64,000 nucleotides of DNA from Bacillus_BD sp963787345 (GTDB lineage: Bacteria; Bacillota; Bacilli; Bacillales; Cytobacillaceae), in assembly GCA_963787345.1 (NCBI GenBank), contig CAWBCW010000011.1:186001-250000 (forward strand). Direction: 5' to 3'. Position numbers and translations under genes: made by a program. Position 1 is the stretch's first letter. Each line of letters begins with the position of its first letter. This document shows, piece after piece, positions 44,991 to 52,942 of this stretch. The notes beneath the pieces are model-generated. The model saw only the letters and a program-made list of their open reading frames with translations. It did no database searches and had not been told where the DNA came from.

Positions 44991-45029
44991 AAAAAAACCC
45001 ATTATTGTCATTCAATAATGGGTTTTTTT
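44991..45029 (+). terminator. Terminator of brxB
   Basis: AAAAACCCATTATTG pairs with CAATAATGGGTTTTT, 5-nt loop, T run. Confidence 0.93.
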
Positions 45030-45139
45030 ATGTAATTTGGGTATTTAAAGTCATAGAAAAATGAACAAACTCATTTGAAAGTTCAATAAAAAGGATCATA
45101 TCAGAATTTTGGAATTTTGTTTTTATGACAATGTTTTAG

Positions 45140-45190
45140 TTGCATATTCATCAAACTGTGTTAAAATTCACTTTAGTGAATAATTATTCG
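45140..45190 (+). promoter_or_regulatory. Promoter of the artP-like gene with ArgR/AhrC-like boxes
   Basis: TTGCAT (45140-45145), 16-bp spacer, TAAAAT (45162-45167). Overlapping it and extending downstream are two linked palindromes, ATTCACTTTAGTGAAT (45166-45181) and TGAATAATTATTCG (45177-45190). The second resembles the ARG box core TGAATWWWWATTCA with one mismatch. Position over the start site suits arginine-dependent repression; argR is in this window. Confidence 0.5.
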
Positions 45191-45266
45191 TATGTTAAAA
45201 TACTAATACGAAGAAAATAGACCATAATAAATTTATACAATTTAAAGTTGCAAGGAGGAAATGAAA

Positions 45267-46055
45267 GTGAAAAAATTGGTATTATTTCTGATGGGTTCCC
45301 TTTTAATAAGTTTACTTGCTGCCTGTAATTCAGGAGGCGATACAAATCAAGAGATTGGTGGATTTACCATTGAGGATGCAGATGGAGGATATGCAATCGC
45401 ATTTCCAAAAGGCAGTGAATTAAAGGAAAAGTTTAATAATGAATTAAAAGCCATGATTGATAGCGGAGAAATGGATGAGCTAATCAAAAAATGGTTAGAC
45501 CCTGAGTCTGAAAAGGCTATAGAAAGTGAAAATAATTCAGATGGAGAAGTCTTAAAAATGGCAACTTCTGCTGACTATGCACCATTTGAATACATCGATA
45601 CAGAAGGCACTGGTGATTTCACGGGATTAGATATCGAACTTGCCAAAGTAATCACGGCAAGGTTGGGATATCAACTTGAAATCCAGGATATGGATTTTGG
45701 TGGTTTAATTTCAGCCCTGCAAAATGGACAAGCTGATTTTGTTATGTCTGCAATGTCTGCTACTGACGAGCGTAGAGGAAGTGTAGACTTTAGTGAAATT
45801 TACTATACATCAAAGCATGTTGTTGTTTCGAAAACAGATAGTGGAATCGAAAGTGTAGAGGATTTAAAAGATAAAAAAGTTGGTGTCCAAATGGGATCCA
45901 TCCAGGAAGAAAAAGGCAAAGAGTTAGCTGAAGAAATCGGGTTCAACTTAGAAAATAGAAACCGAATTCCAGAACTGATTCAAGAAATAAAAGCTGGTCG
46001 TCTGGATGCGGCCATCATTGAAGATACCGTTGCAGAAGGATATATGGGAAAATAA
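45267..46055 (+). CDS. ArtP-like amino-acid ABC transporter binding lipoprotein, apparently circularly permuted
   Basis: Lipoprotein of about 262 residues (lipobox LLAAC, Cys20 counted from GTG 45267, which has better spacing from AAGGAGG than ATG 45261). After the lipobox comes GGFTIEDADGGYAIAFPKG ... FNNELKAMIDSGEMDELIKKWL (45357-45497), which is what I expect at the C-terminus of SBP_bac_3 proteins such as B. subtilis ArtP. A 17-residue acidic linker leads to the normal N-terminal start LKMATSADYAPFEYIDTEG, then DMDFGGLISALQNGQADFVM, NRNRIPELIQEIKAGRLDAA and IIEDTVAEGYMGK, then stop: just where the GFTI segment normally follows. No copy of the tail occurs downstream. Reading frame, signal peptide and transporter context suggest a working permutant. 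Confidence 0.85.
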   Translation: MKKLVLFLMGSLLISLLAACNSGGDTNQEIGGFTIEDADGGYAIAFPKGSELKEKFNNELKAMIDSGEMDELIKKWLDPESEKAIESENNSDGEVLKMATSADYAPFEYIDTEGTGDFTGLDIELAKVITARLGYQLEIQDMDFGGLISALQNGQADFVMSAMSATDERRGSVDFSEIYYTSKHVVVSKTDSGIESVEDLKDKKVGVQMGSIQEEKGKELAEEIGFNLENRNRIPELIQEIKAGRLDAAIIEDTVAEGYMGK

Positions 46056-46185
46056 TAGGTTCTTTTAAAGTTTAAATCATCCATTAGTATGGATGCGAAT
46101 CGTTCTATTCGAATGAATAGTGTAATGAGCGTGTGTACTAATGGCGATTATAGAACGATACACTTGTTTAACACAGTCAAATAAT

Positions 46186-46222
46186 AAAAACGTTCAGAAT
46201 CGAATCGTTTCTGAGCGTTTTT
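46186..46222 (+). terminator. Hairpin between the binding-protein and permease genes
   Basis: AAAAACGTTCAGAA pairs with TTCTGAGCGTTTTT (one U.G), 8-nt loop. It is probably a partial terminator or mRNA-stabilising hairpin allowing more binding protein than permease. Confidence 0.7.
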
Positions 46223-46307
46223 ATACGTTTACAAAAGGAAAGTAATACTTTTCCGAAACTTTTATTCATCTAATTGGAATTACTTTTACCTGAGAGGATT
46301 GGTTACA

Positions 46308-46967
46308 ATGAATTTAGATTTTTCATCCGTTCTCCCTGCATTCCCTTTTATTTTAAAGGGAATAGGGATAACGCTTCAGATCGCTTTTTTTGCTGGAGTA
46401 ATCGGATTTGTATTTGGAATTATTTTATCGTTATTTAAAATCAGCAATATTAAAGTGCTTAATTGGTTTGCCGATGTATATACATCGATTTTCCGTGGAA
46501 CACCACTCGTCTTACAATTGATGATTATTTATTTTGGTTCACCTCAGGTGCTCGGTTTTCAAATTGAACCCTTTACCGCTGCAGTTGTTTCATTTGGGTT
46601 AAACTCCACAGCTTATATTTCGGAAATTATTCGCGGTGGTATTTTAGGAATTGATAAAGGCCAAAGTGAAGCAGCAATGGCACTTGGTGTTCCTTACCGC
46701 CCGATGATGACCAACATTGTTTTGCCACAAGCAGTAAAAAATATTTTACCTGCATTAATGAATGAGTTTATTACGTTAACTAAGGAATCTGCCATTGTAA
46801 CAACGATTGGGGTTATGGATATTATGCGCCGAGCTTATCAGGTTGGTGCAGATAAATTTCGCTTTATTGAACCGCTATTACTAGCAGGTGTCATTTATTA
46901 TTTACTGGTCATGGTCTTAACCTTAATTGGAAAAGCTGTCGAAAGGAGAATGAGAAAGAGTGATTAA
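46308..46967 (+). CDS. artQ: Amino-acid ABC transporter permease (ArtQ-like)
   Basis: 219 residues with about five membrane helices, HisM/GlnP family. The EAA loop that contacts the ATPase reads EAAMALGVPYRPMMTNIVLPQAVKNILPA. ATG at 46308 (MNLDFSSVLPAFPFI) is set by GAGAGGATTGG. Overlaps the ATPase gene by 8 bases. Arginine specificity is inferred from similarity to the B. subtilis artPQR operon and its neighbours. Confidence 0.9.
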   Translation: MNLDFSSVLPAFPFILKGIGITLQIAFFAGVIGFVFGIILSLFKISNIKVLNWFADVYTSIFRGTPLVLQLMIIYFGSPQVLGFQIEPFTAAVVSFGLNSTAYISEIIRGGILGIDKGQSEAAMALGVPYRPMMTNIVLPQAVKNILPALMNEFITLTKESAIVTTIGVMDIMRRAYQVGADKFRFIEPLLLAGVIYYLLVMVLTLIGKAVERRMRKSD

Positions 46968-47682
46968 AGTAGAAGGATTAACAAAACAATTCGGCAAGCT
47001 TGAAGTTTTAAAAGGAATTTCCACAACGATCCAAGAAGGAGAAGTTGTTGCAATTATTGGTCCATCCGGATCAGGGAAATCGACGTTTCTTCGCTGTTTA
47101 AACTTATTAGAAAAACCAACGGGCGGACATATTTATATTCATGGCAGTGATTTAATGGATAAAAAAACGGATATCATGAGAATCAGACAAAATGTCGGAA
47201 TGGTGTTTCAACACTTTCATTTATTTCCACATAAAACCGTCATGGAGAATTTAACCTATGCACCAATGAAAGTAAAAAAAATGAGCAAAGTGGAAGCTGA
47301 AAAAGTTGGAATGGATTTATTAACTAAGGTAGGTTTAGCCCAGAAAGCGTCTGAGTATCCAACTCGGTTATCCGGTGGACAGAAACAGCGTGTAGCGATT
47401 GCACGTGCGCTAGCAATGGAACCTAAAGTCATGTTATTTGATGAGCCCACTTCAGCCCTTGATCCAGAAATGGTTAAAGAGGTATTAGATGTAATGAAGT
47501 CACTTGCAGACTCTGGAATGACGATGGCGATTGTTACTCATGAAATGGGGTTTGCCCGTGAAGTAGCTGACCGAATTCTCTTTTTAGAAGACGGGATGCT
47601 TGGTGAGGATTCACCGCCAGAGGAATTTTTTACAAATCCGAAAAGTCAGAGGGCAAAGGATTTTCTAGAAAAAATCTTATAA
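46960..47682 (+). CDS. artR: Amino-acid ABC transporter ATP-binding protein (ArtR-like)
   Basis: 240 residues. Walker A GPSGSGKST, Q-loop MVFQHFHLFPH, signature LSGGQKQRVAIARALAMEP, Walker B VMLFDEPTSALDPE, H-loop VTHEMGFA. GTG start overlaps artQ. Energises uptake with ArtQ and the permuted binding protein. Confidence 0.94.
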   Translation: MIKVEGLTKQFGKLEVLKGISTTIQEGEVVAIIGPSGSGKSTFLRCLNLLEKPTGGHIYIHGSDLMDKKTDIMRIRQNVGMVFQHFHLFPHKTVMENLTYAPMKVKKMSKVEAEKVGMDLLTKVGLAQKASEYPTRLSGGQKQRVAIARALAMEPKVMLFDEPTSALDPEMVKEVLDVMKSLADSGMTMAIVTHEMGFAREVADRILFLEDGMLGEDSPPEEFFTNPKSQRAKDFLEKIL

Positions 47683-47689
47683 TATTGAT

Positions 47690-47730
47690 AAAAGTGGAAA
47701 AGGGATCATAATCTTTTCCACTTTTCTCTT
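47690..47730 (+). terminator. Terminator of the transporter operon
   Basis: AAAAGTGGAAAAG pairs with CTTTTCCACTTTT, followed by T-rich sequence. Confidence 0.9.
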
Positions 47731-47783
47731 TTAAAGGAAAAACATGTTAAACTTAAAGAAAAAGAATAGCAGGGAGAAGAACG

Positions 47784-48785
47784 ATGAAATTTCGTATTGG
47801 TTATCGGACGCTAAAAACGGCGGTAGGTGCAGCATTAGCCATCTTGATTGCACAAGGTTTAGGTTTAGAAAATTTTGCTTCTGCTGGAATCATAACGATT
47901 TTATGTATTAAAAATACGAAGAAGAAATCACTTCGAGCTTCATGGGATCGAATTCTAGCATGTTTAATTGCAATTGCCTATGCAATTGTGTTTTTTGAGT
48001 TAATTGGATATCACGCAGCGGTCATTGGATTGTTACTTGTGTTTTTCATTCCGACCGTTGTGTTAATTAAAGCAACGGATGGGGTTGCCTCTAGCAGTGT
48101 CATTATTTTGCATTTCTTTGCTGCAGGCAAGATCACATATGGCTTTATTTTGAATGAAATATTGATTGTATTAATTGGTATCGGGATTGCTTTACTAGCT
48201 AACTTATATATGCCGAGCTTGGATCGTAAACTTGAAGATTATCAACGCAAAATTGAGGATAATTTTAAAATCATTTTTATGGAGATTGTCCACTACTTGC
48301 GCTATGGTGACCATAATTGGGATGGGAAAGAAATTCCAGAGACCATTCAATGGGTTGCCGAAGCAAAATCACTTTCATTTCAAGAAATGGAAAATCAATA
48401 TTTACATAATGAAGAGGAGCATCTCTATTATTCATATTTCAAAATAAGAGAAAAGCAATTTGAAATTATTGAAAGGGTATTGCCAATTATTACTTCAATT
48501 TCAAAGACAGTCGAACAAGGGAGGATGATCGCTGATTTTATTGAGGAGCTTTCAGAACATATTCATGGAGGCAACACAGCAGACATCTACTTAGAAAAGC
48601 TAAATAAGATGCATATGGCTTTTGAGAAAATGGAGCTCCCAAAAACAAGAGAAGAATTTGAAGTCCGTGCAGCACTGTTCCATTTTATAAACGAAATGAA
48701 ACAATATTTACTCATTAAGCAATCCTTTAAGGGAATTGAGCAACAAAATAATAAGAATGAAAACCTGGTAAGTGAAGGAAACTAA
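47784..48785 (+). CDS. yqjA: Aromatic acid exporter family protein (YqjA-like)
   Basis: 333 residues: four to six membrane helices in the first 150 residues (FRIGYRTLKTAVGAALAILI ... LIGIGIALLANLYMPSLDR) and a cytoplasmic helical C-domain of about 180 residues, the DUF939/ArAE layout. Follows the art operon as yqjA does in B. subtilis. Substrate unknown. ATG follows AGGGAGAAG. Confidence 0.85.
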   Translation: MKFRIGYRTLKTAVGAALAILIAQGLGLENFASAGIITILCIKNTKKKSLRASWDRILACLIAIAYAIVFFELIGYHAAVIGLLLVFFIPTVVLIKATDGVASSSVIILHFFAAGKITYGFILNEILIVLIGIGIALLANLYMPSLDRKLEDYQRKIEDNFKIIFMEIVHYLRYGDHNWDGKEIPETIQWVAEAKSLSFQEMENQYLHNEEEHLYYSYFKIREKQFEIIERVLPIITSISKTVEQGRMIADFIEELSEHIHGGNTADIYLEKLNKMHMAFEKMELPKTREEFEVRAALFHFINEMKQYLLIKQSFKGIEQQNNKNENLVSEGN

Positions 48786-48810
48786 GTAAAATAAATAGGG
48801 TGGTGATAGT

Positions 48811-49323
48811 ATCGTTCAATTATTATCGACTCTACTTTTTACTTTATCTCTTTCACCGTTATGGCCGCTTGGTGCCAGCCCGTTGCCAGGTGATCCATTT
48901 ATTATTGTCAATAAAACAACTAATGAGCTCGCTTTTATTCATGATAATCAGGTCGAAACAATCGTCGATGCAGCAACGGGTGTAACCGATGATTTGACTC
49001 CGGAAGGCTTATTTACAATTACTGTAAAAGCAGTGGAGCCCTATTATCGTAAAAAAGATATTCCAGGTGGATCTCCAGAAAATCCGCTAGGTTCCCGCTG
49101 GATTGGATTTGATGCGAAAGAAACGGATGGTCGAATTTATGGAGTTCACGGGACAAATAATCCATCCTCAATTGGAAAAAGAGTTTCACAAGGCTGTATT
49201 CGCCTGCAAAATGAGGTAATTGAGTCCCTTTATCCAGAGATACCGATAGGAGCTAAAATACTAGTCATATCTACAACAAAATCATTTGAGGATTTAGCAA
49301 AAGAATATGGAGCAATGAAATAG
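48811..49323 (+). CDS. Secreted L,D-transpeptidase (YkuD domain), probable AUC start
   Basis: Cross-links peptidoglycan or trims it. The YkuD domain holds GVHGTNNPSSIGKRVSQGCIRLQN with catalytic His and Cys. In frame upstream lies a signal-peptide-like stretch, VQLLSTLLFTLSLSPLWPLG, but without ATG, GTG or TTG; the first usual codon is TTG 48883, which would remove it. ATC at 48811 lies just after AGGGTGGTGAT, a good ribosome binding site, so AUC initiation (about 170 residues) is proposed. If TTG 48883 is used the protein would be cytoplasmic, unlikely for this family. Confidence 0.75.
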   Translation: MVQLLSTLLFTLSLSPLWPLGASPLPGDPFIIVNKTTNELAFIHDNQVETIVDAATGVTDDLTPEGLFTITVKAVEPYYRKKDIPGGSPENPLGSRWIGFDAKETDGRIYGVHGTNNPSSIGKRVSQGCIRLQNEVIESLYPEIPIGAKILVISTTKSFEDLAKEYGAMK

Positions 49324-49347
49324 GGCTGTTCATCTTGAACGGCCCTT
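49323..49347. terminator. Bidirectional terminator
   Basis: GGGCTGTTCA (49323-49332) and TGAACGGCCC (49336-49345) pair with one G.U and a 3-nt loop between the transpeptidase gene and prli42 on the opposite strand. T-runs are weak. Confidence 0.6.
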
Positions 49348-49356
49348 AAACATTTA

Positions 49357-49461
49357 TTATATAAACATCAAAATCCCTGTTAAAATGGTTGAAGCCAGCA
49401 TTGCAAAAATCATTAAATAAACGATGATTTTTTGAGTTTTTTTTCTTCTATTGTTAGACAA
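49357..49461 (-). CDS. prli42: Prli42-like stressosome-associated miniprotein
   Basis: 34 residues. A basic N-terminus (MSNNRRKKTQK) is followed by one membrane helix (IIVYLMIFAMLASTILTGIL). TTG start at 49461 has TTGGAGGG about 9 bases upstream. Size, charge pattern and the ML(A/L)STxLxG helix fit the Prli42 family, which tethers the stressosome to the membrane in Listeria. Identity is by pattern; a sequence search would settle it. Confidence 0.7.
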   Translation of the reverse strand: MSNNRRKKTQKIIVYLMIFAMLASTILTGILMFI

Positions 49462-49650
49462 ATGTTTTCCCTCCAATTTATATTAAGCATATTCCATTAC
49501 CTTTTCTATCAATAAAAACGATCTTATCATATATCTATTTTACTAAGAATGAATCTTTTGGACAACTGTCAAAAGAAAGTTGGATTATTTTGCATTTATC
49601 ATGAATACAATGATTATAATCTAGATTTATATAAATGAAGGTGGTTAATC

Positions 49651-50094
49651 ATGATCAAAAAGGTTGATCATATTGGAATTGCCGTTCATTCTCTTGAAAA
49701 GAGTCTACCATTTTATACAGAAATCTTAAAGCTCAAATTACTACGGGTCGAAGAGGTTGAAACACAGCACGTCAAAGTCGCCTTTCTTGATGGGGGTGAT
49801 ACAAAACTAGAATTATTAGAAGCAACCAGTTCGGAAAGTCCCATCGCCAAATATATTCAAAAACATGGACAAGGAATTCACCATATCGCATTATGTGTCT
49901 GCTCCATTGAGGATCGGATTAGAGAGTTACAGGAAAAAGGAATCAACATGATTGACCAACAGCCTCGAAAAGGTGCTGGTGGAGCGGACATTGCTTTTAT
50001 CCACCCAAAATCATCTGACAGTGTTCTATTTGAAATATGTGAAAAGAAAGGAATGGAACATGGAGAAGAAGGATATGTACGAAAAGATCCATGA
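49651..50094 (+). CDS. mce: Methylmalonyl-CoA epimerase
   Basis: 147-residue vicinal-oxygen-chelate enzyme converting (S)- to (R)-methylmalonyl-CoA. Metal ligands are visible in KVDHIGIAVHSLEKSL, GIHHIALCV and VLFEICEKK. Its end overlaps the carboxyltransferase gene by 35 bases. Supplies substrate to MutAB at 39.7-43.4 kb. Confidence 0.95.
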   Translation: MIKKVDHIGIAVHSLEKSLPFYTEILKLKLLRVEEVETQHVKVAFLDGGDTKLELLEATSSESPIAKYIQKHGQGIHHIALCVCSIEDRIRELQEKGINMIDQQPRKGAGGADIAFIHPKSSDSVLFEICEKKGMEHGEEGYVRKDP

Positions 50095-51616
50095 ATTATA
50101 TGATCGGAAAACAGCGGCGCGGATTGGAGGCGGGGATGAGAGAATCGTCAAGCAGCATGAAAAGGGGAAATTGACTGCCCGCGAACGAATCGATTTATTA
50201 GTTGATCCTGGGACATTTGTTGAGCTATATCCTTTTATTGAGCATAATTGTCATGATTTTGGTTTGAAGGATGAAACGTATCCTGGAGATGGAGTCGTGA
50301 CAGGCTACGGGAGGGTAAATGGACGGCCTATTTATTTATTTGCCCAAGATTTTACCGTTTTTGGAGGAGCGTTAGGAGAAATGCATGCAAAAAAAATTGT
50401 AACCGTTATGGATTTAGCTGTAAAAAACGGTGCTCCAATTATTGGTTTAAATGATTCAGGCGGGGCGAGAATCCAGGAAGGCGTTGTTTCTCTTGATGGA
50501 TACGGGCAAATTTTTTATCGAAACAGTATTTATTCAGGGGTGATTCCGCAAATATCGGTGATCATGGGTCCATGTGCTGGGGGTGCGGTTTATTCACCGG
50601 CTATTACAGATTTTGTTTTTATGGTCGAGAAAAGCAGTCAAATGTTTATTACCGGACCGAAAGTCATTGAGGCTGTTACCGGTGAAAAAATATCCCCTGA
50701 GGACCTTGGTGGAGCAGCTATTCATAATTCAGTGAGTGGGAATGCTCATTTTCGAGGTGAATCAGAAGAAATCGTGTTGAATCAAGTTCGTAATCTATTA
50801 AGCTATCTCCCGCAAAATAATATCGAAAGACCCCCTGCCCATTCCTCAAGCAATGAAGACGATGATCGTCCTGATTTAATTAATACTATTCCATATGATC
50901 CAGTCCGTCCTTATGATATCCGAAAGGTTCTCGATCAAGTAGTAGATCACAATAGCTTTTTAGAAGTCCAGCGGGATTTTGCGAAAAATATCGTGATTGG
51001 ACTGGCACGGATTAAAGGAGAAACGGTTGGTTTAGTTTGTAATCAACCTAAATACATGGCCGGTGTTCTGGACATAGATTCGTCAGACAAAGCAGCGAGG
51101 TTTATTCGATTCTGTGATTCCTTTCATATTCCAATCATAACATTTGAAGATGTAACGGGGTTTTTACCAGGAATTAACCAAGAACATGGAGGAATTATTC
51201 GCCACGGGGCCAAAATTTTGTATGCGTATTCAGAGGCTACCGTACCTAAGCTAACGGTTATTTTAAGAAAAGCATACGGAGGGGCATATGTGGCGTTGAA
51301 TAGTAAATCCATTGGGGCTGATCTAGTGTTTGCTTGGCCTAATGCAGAAATTGCTGTCATGGGACCACAAGGGGCAGCAAATATTATCTTTGCGAAGGAA
51401 ATTAGTCAAAGCAGCGATCCAGAAGCAACAAGAGCTGAGAAAATAAGGGAGTATAGAGAAAAGTTTGCTAATCCATATGTTGCCGCAAGTAAGGGGATGG
51501 TCGATGATGTTATTGATCCACGGGAAACCCGTATCAAAATAATACAGGGATTAGAAATGCTTAAAAATAAACAGGAACATAGGCCGCAAAAAAAACATGG
51601 CAATATGCCGATGTAA
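50060..51616 (+). CDS. pccB: Acyl-CoA carboxyltransferase, propionyl-CoA carboxylase beta type (YqjD)
   Basis: Transfers CO2 from biotin to propionyl-CoA. About 518 residues with two crotonase-like halves: GLNDSGGARIQEGVVSLDGY and GPCAGGAVYSPAITDF, then GIIRHGAKILYAYSEATVPK and GAYVALNSKSIGAD. ATG at 50060 has AAGGA 7 bases upstream, inside mce; ATG 50075 is an alternative. No biotin-carrying alpha subunit lies next to it. Confidence 0.93.
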   Translation: MEKKDMYEKIHELYDRKTAARIGGGDERIVKQHEKGKLTARERIDLLVDPGTFVELYPFIEHNCHDFGLKDETYPGDGVVTGYGRVNGRPIYLFAQDFTVFGGALGEMHAKKIVTVMDLAVKNGAPIIGLNDSGGARIQEGVVSLDGYGQIFYRNSIYSGVIPQISVIMGPCAGGAVYSPAITDFVFMVEKSSQMFITGPKVIEAVTGEKISPEDLGGAAIHNSVSGNAHFRGESEEIVLNQVRNLLSYLPQNNIERPPAHSSSNEDDDRPDLINTIPYDPVRPYDIRKVLDQVVDHNSFLEVQRDFAKNIVIGLARIKGETVGLVCNQPKYMAGVLDIDSSDKAARFIRFCDSFHIPIITFEDVTGFLPGINQEHGGIIRHGAKILYAYSEATVPKLTVILRKAYGGAYVALNSKSIGADLVFAWPNAEIAVMGPQGAANIIFAKEISQSSDPEATRAEKIREYREKFANPYVAASKGMVDDVIDPRETRIKIIQGLEMLKNKQEHRPQKKHGNMPM

Positions 51617-51714
51617 TCTGAGGATTTTCTAATGCAGCAAACGACTCCTTATTTGATGCTCTATAAATAAAAGAGGTATACTAATAAAAACAGAGTAGTG
51701 AGGAGTCGGTATAA

Positions 51715-52836
51715 ATGATAAGCCAGGAGCGTTTATTAAATGAGTTTCTCGAATTAGTACAAATTGATTCTGAAACGAAGTTTGAGGCAGAAATTGCAAA
51801 AGTGTTAAAACAAAAATTTGCTGATCTAGGTGTTTCTGTTTATGAGGACGATACAACAGCGATTACAGGACATGGTGCAGGCAATTTAATATGTACGTTA
51901 AAAGGAACAAAACAGGGTGTCGATCCGATTTATTTTACTTCCCATATGGATACCGTTGTCCCTGCCAAAGGAGTAAAACCATCAATTAAAGATGGATATG
52001 TCGTGACAGATGGTACAACGATTCTTGGTGCGGATGATAAGACAGGTTTATCTGTTATGTTGGAAACAGTTCGTGTCCTAAAGGAACAAAACATTCCCCA
52101 TGGGGATATTCAGTTTATTATTACTGTTGGGGAAGAGTCTGGTTTAGTCGGTGCTAAAGCTCTTGATCGCTCATTAATCAAAGCAAAGTATGGATATGCC
52201 CTTGATAGTGATGGAAAAGTAGGCAATATTATTGTGGCAGCACCGACACAAGCCCATATTAAAGCAACGATCCTTGGGAAAACAGCTCATGCTGGGGTAG
52301 CACCTGAAAAAGGTGTATCTGCGATTACAATAGCGGCAAAGTCAATTGCAAAAATGCCGCTTGGACGTATTGATGAAGAGACAACGGCTAATATCGGACG
52401 TTTTGCCGGCGGTCAAGCGACAAACATCGTTTGCGATCATGTTGAAATTTTGGCTGAGGCTCGTTCGCTCATTCCAGAAAAAATGGAAGCTCAAGTTGAA
52501 AAAATGAAAAATGCTTTTGAAAGTACAGCTCAAGCAATGGGTGGAAAGGCAGAAGTAGAAGTTGTAGTCATGTATCCAGGCTTTAAATTTGGTGATGGTG
52601 ATCATGTTGTCGAAGTAGCAAAAAAGGCTGCCGCAAAAATTGGCCGTAGTTGTGAATTATTACATAGCGGCGGTGGGAGTGATGCTAATGTGATTGCCGG
52701 CTTTGATATTCCAACGGTTAATTTAGCGGTTGGTTACGAAGAAATTCATACAACAAATGAAAGAATGCCAGTCGAAGAATTATATAAGCTAGCTGAAATG
52801 ACAGTGGCGATTATCCAAGAAGTAGCCGGAGAGTAA
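51715..52836 (+). CDS. M20-family peptidase, peptidase T-like (YqjE)
   Basis: 373-residue zinc aminopeptidase. Metal-site motifs: TSHMDTVVPAKG, GADDKTG and GEESGLVGAKAL; dimerisation domain about 180-290; C-terminal HSGGGSDANV and YEEIHTTNE. No signal peptide. Follows pccB as in B. subtilis yqjD-yqjE. Confidence 0.92.
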   Translation: MISQERLLNEFLELVQIDSETKFEAEIAKVLKQKFADLGVSVYEDDTTAITGHGAGNLICTLKGTKQGVDPIYFTSHMDTVVPAKGVKPSIKDGYVVTDGTTILGADDKTGLSVMLETVRVLKEQNIPHGDIQFIITVGEESGLVGAKALDRSLIKAKYGYALDSDGKVGNIIVAAPTQAHIKATILGKTAHAGVAPEKGVSAITIAAKSIAKMPLGRIDEETTANIGRFAGGQATNIVCDHVEILAEARSLIPEKMEAQVEKMKNAFESTAQAMGGKAEVEVVVMYPGFKFGDGDHVVEVAKKAAAKIGRSCELLHSGGGSDANVIAGFDIPTVNLAVGYEEIHTTNERMPVEELYKLAEMTVAIIQEVAGE

Positions 52837-52860
52837 AGAGGACTAAAGGGAGTAATGACA

Positions 52861-52888
52861 AAAGACTCGTATGGACTTACGGGTCTTT
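52861..52888 (+). terminator. Terminator after the M20 peptidase gene
   Basis: AAAGACTCGT and ACGGGTCTTT pair (one G.U) around an 8-nt loop. Confidence 0.7.
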
Positions 52889-52942
52889 CCTTGTTTCAGT
52901 AATAAAATAAGAAGCGGTACTATAGTATTGAAGGTGTTCAGT

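Noticed and set aside
45267..46055. Binding protein as a plain C-terminal truncation
   Set aside because: The missing C-terminal segment is present in the same protein near its N-terminus, so it is rearranged rather than lost.
48800..48985. Frame starting GTG 48800 (MVIVSFNYYRLYFLL)
   Set aside because: It uses the ribosome binding site itself and overlaps the transpeptidase signal peptide in another frame; a chance frame.
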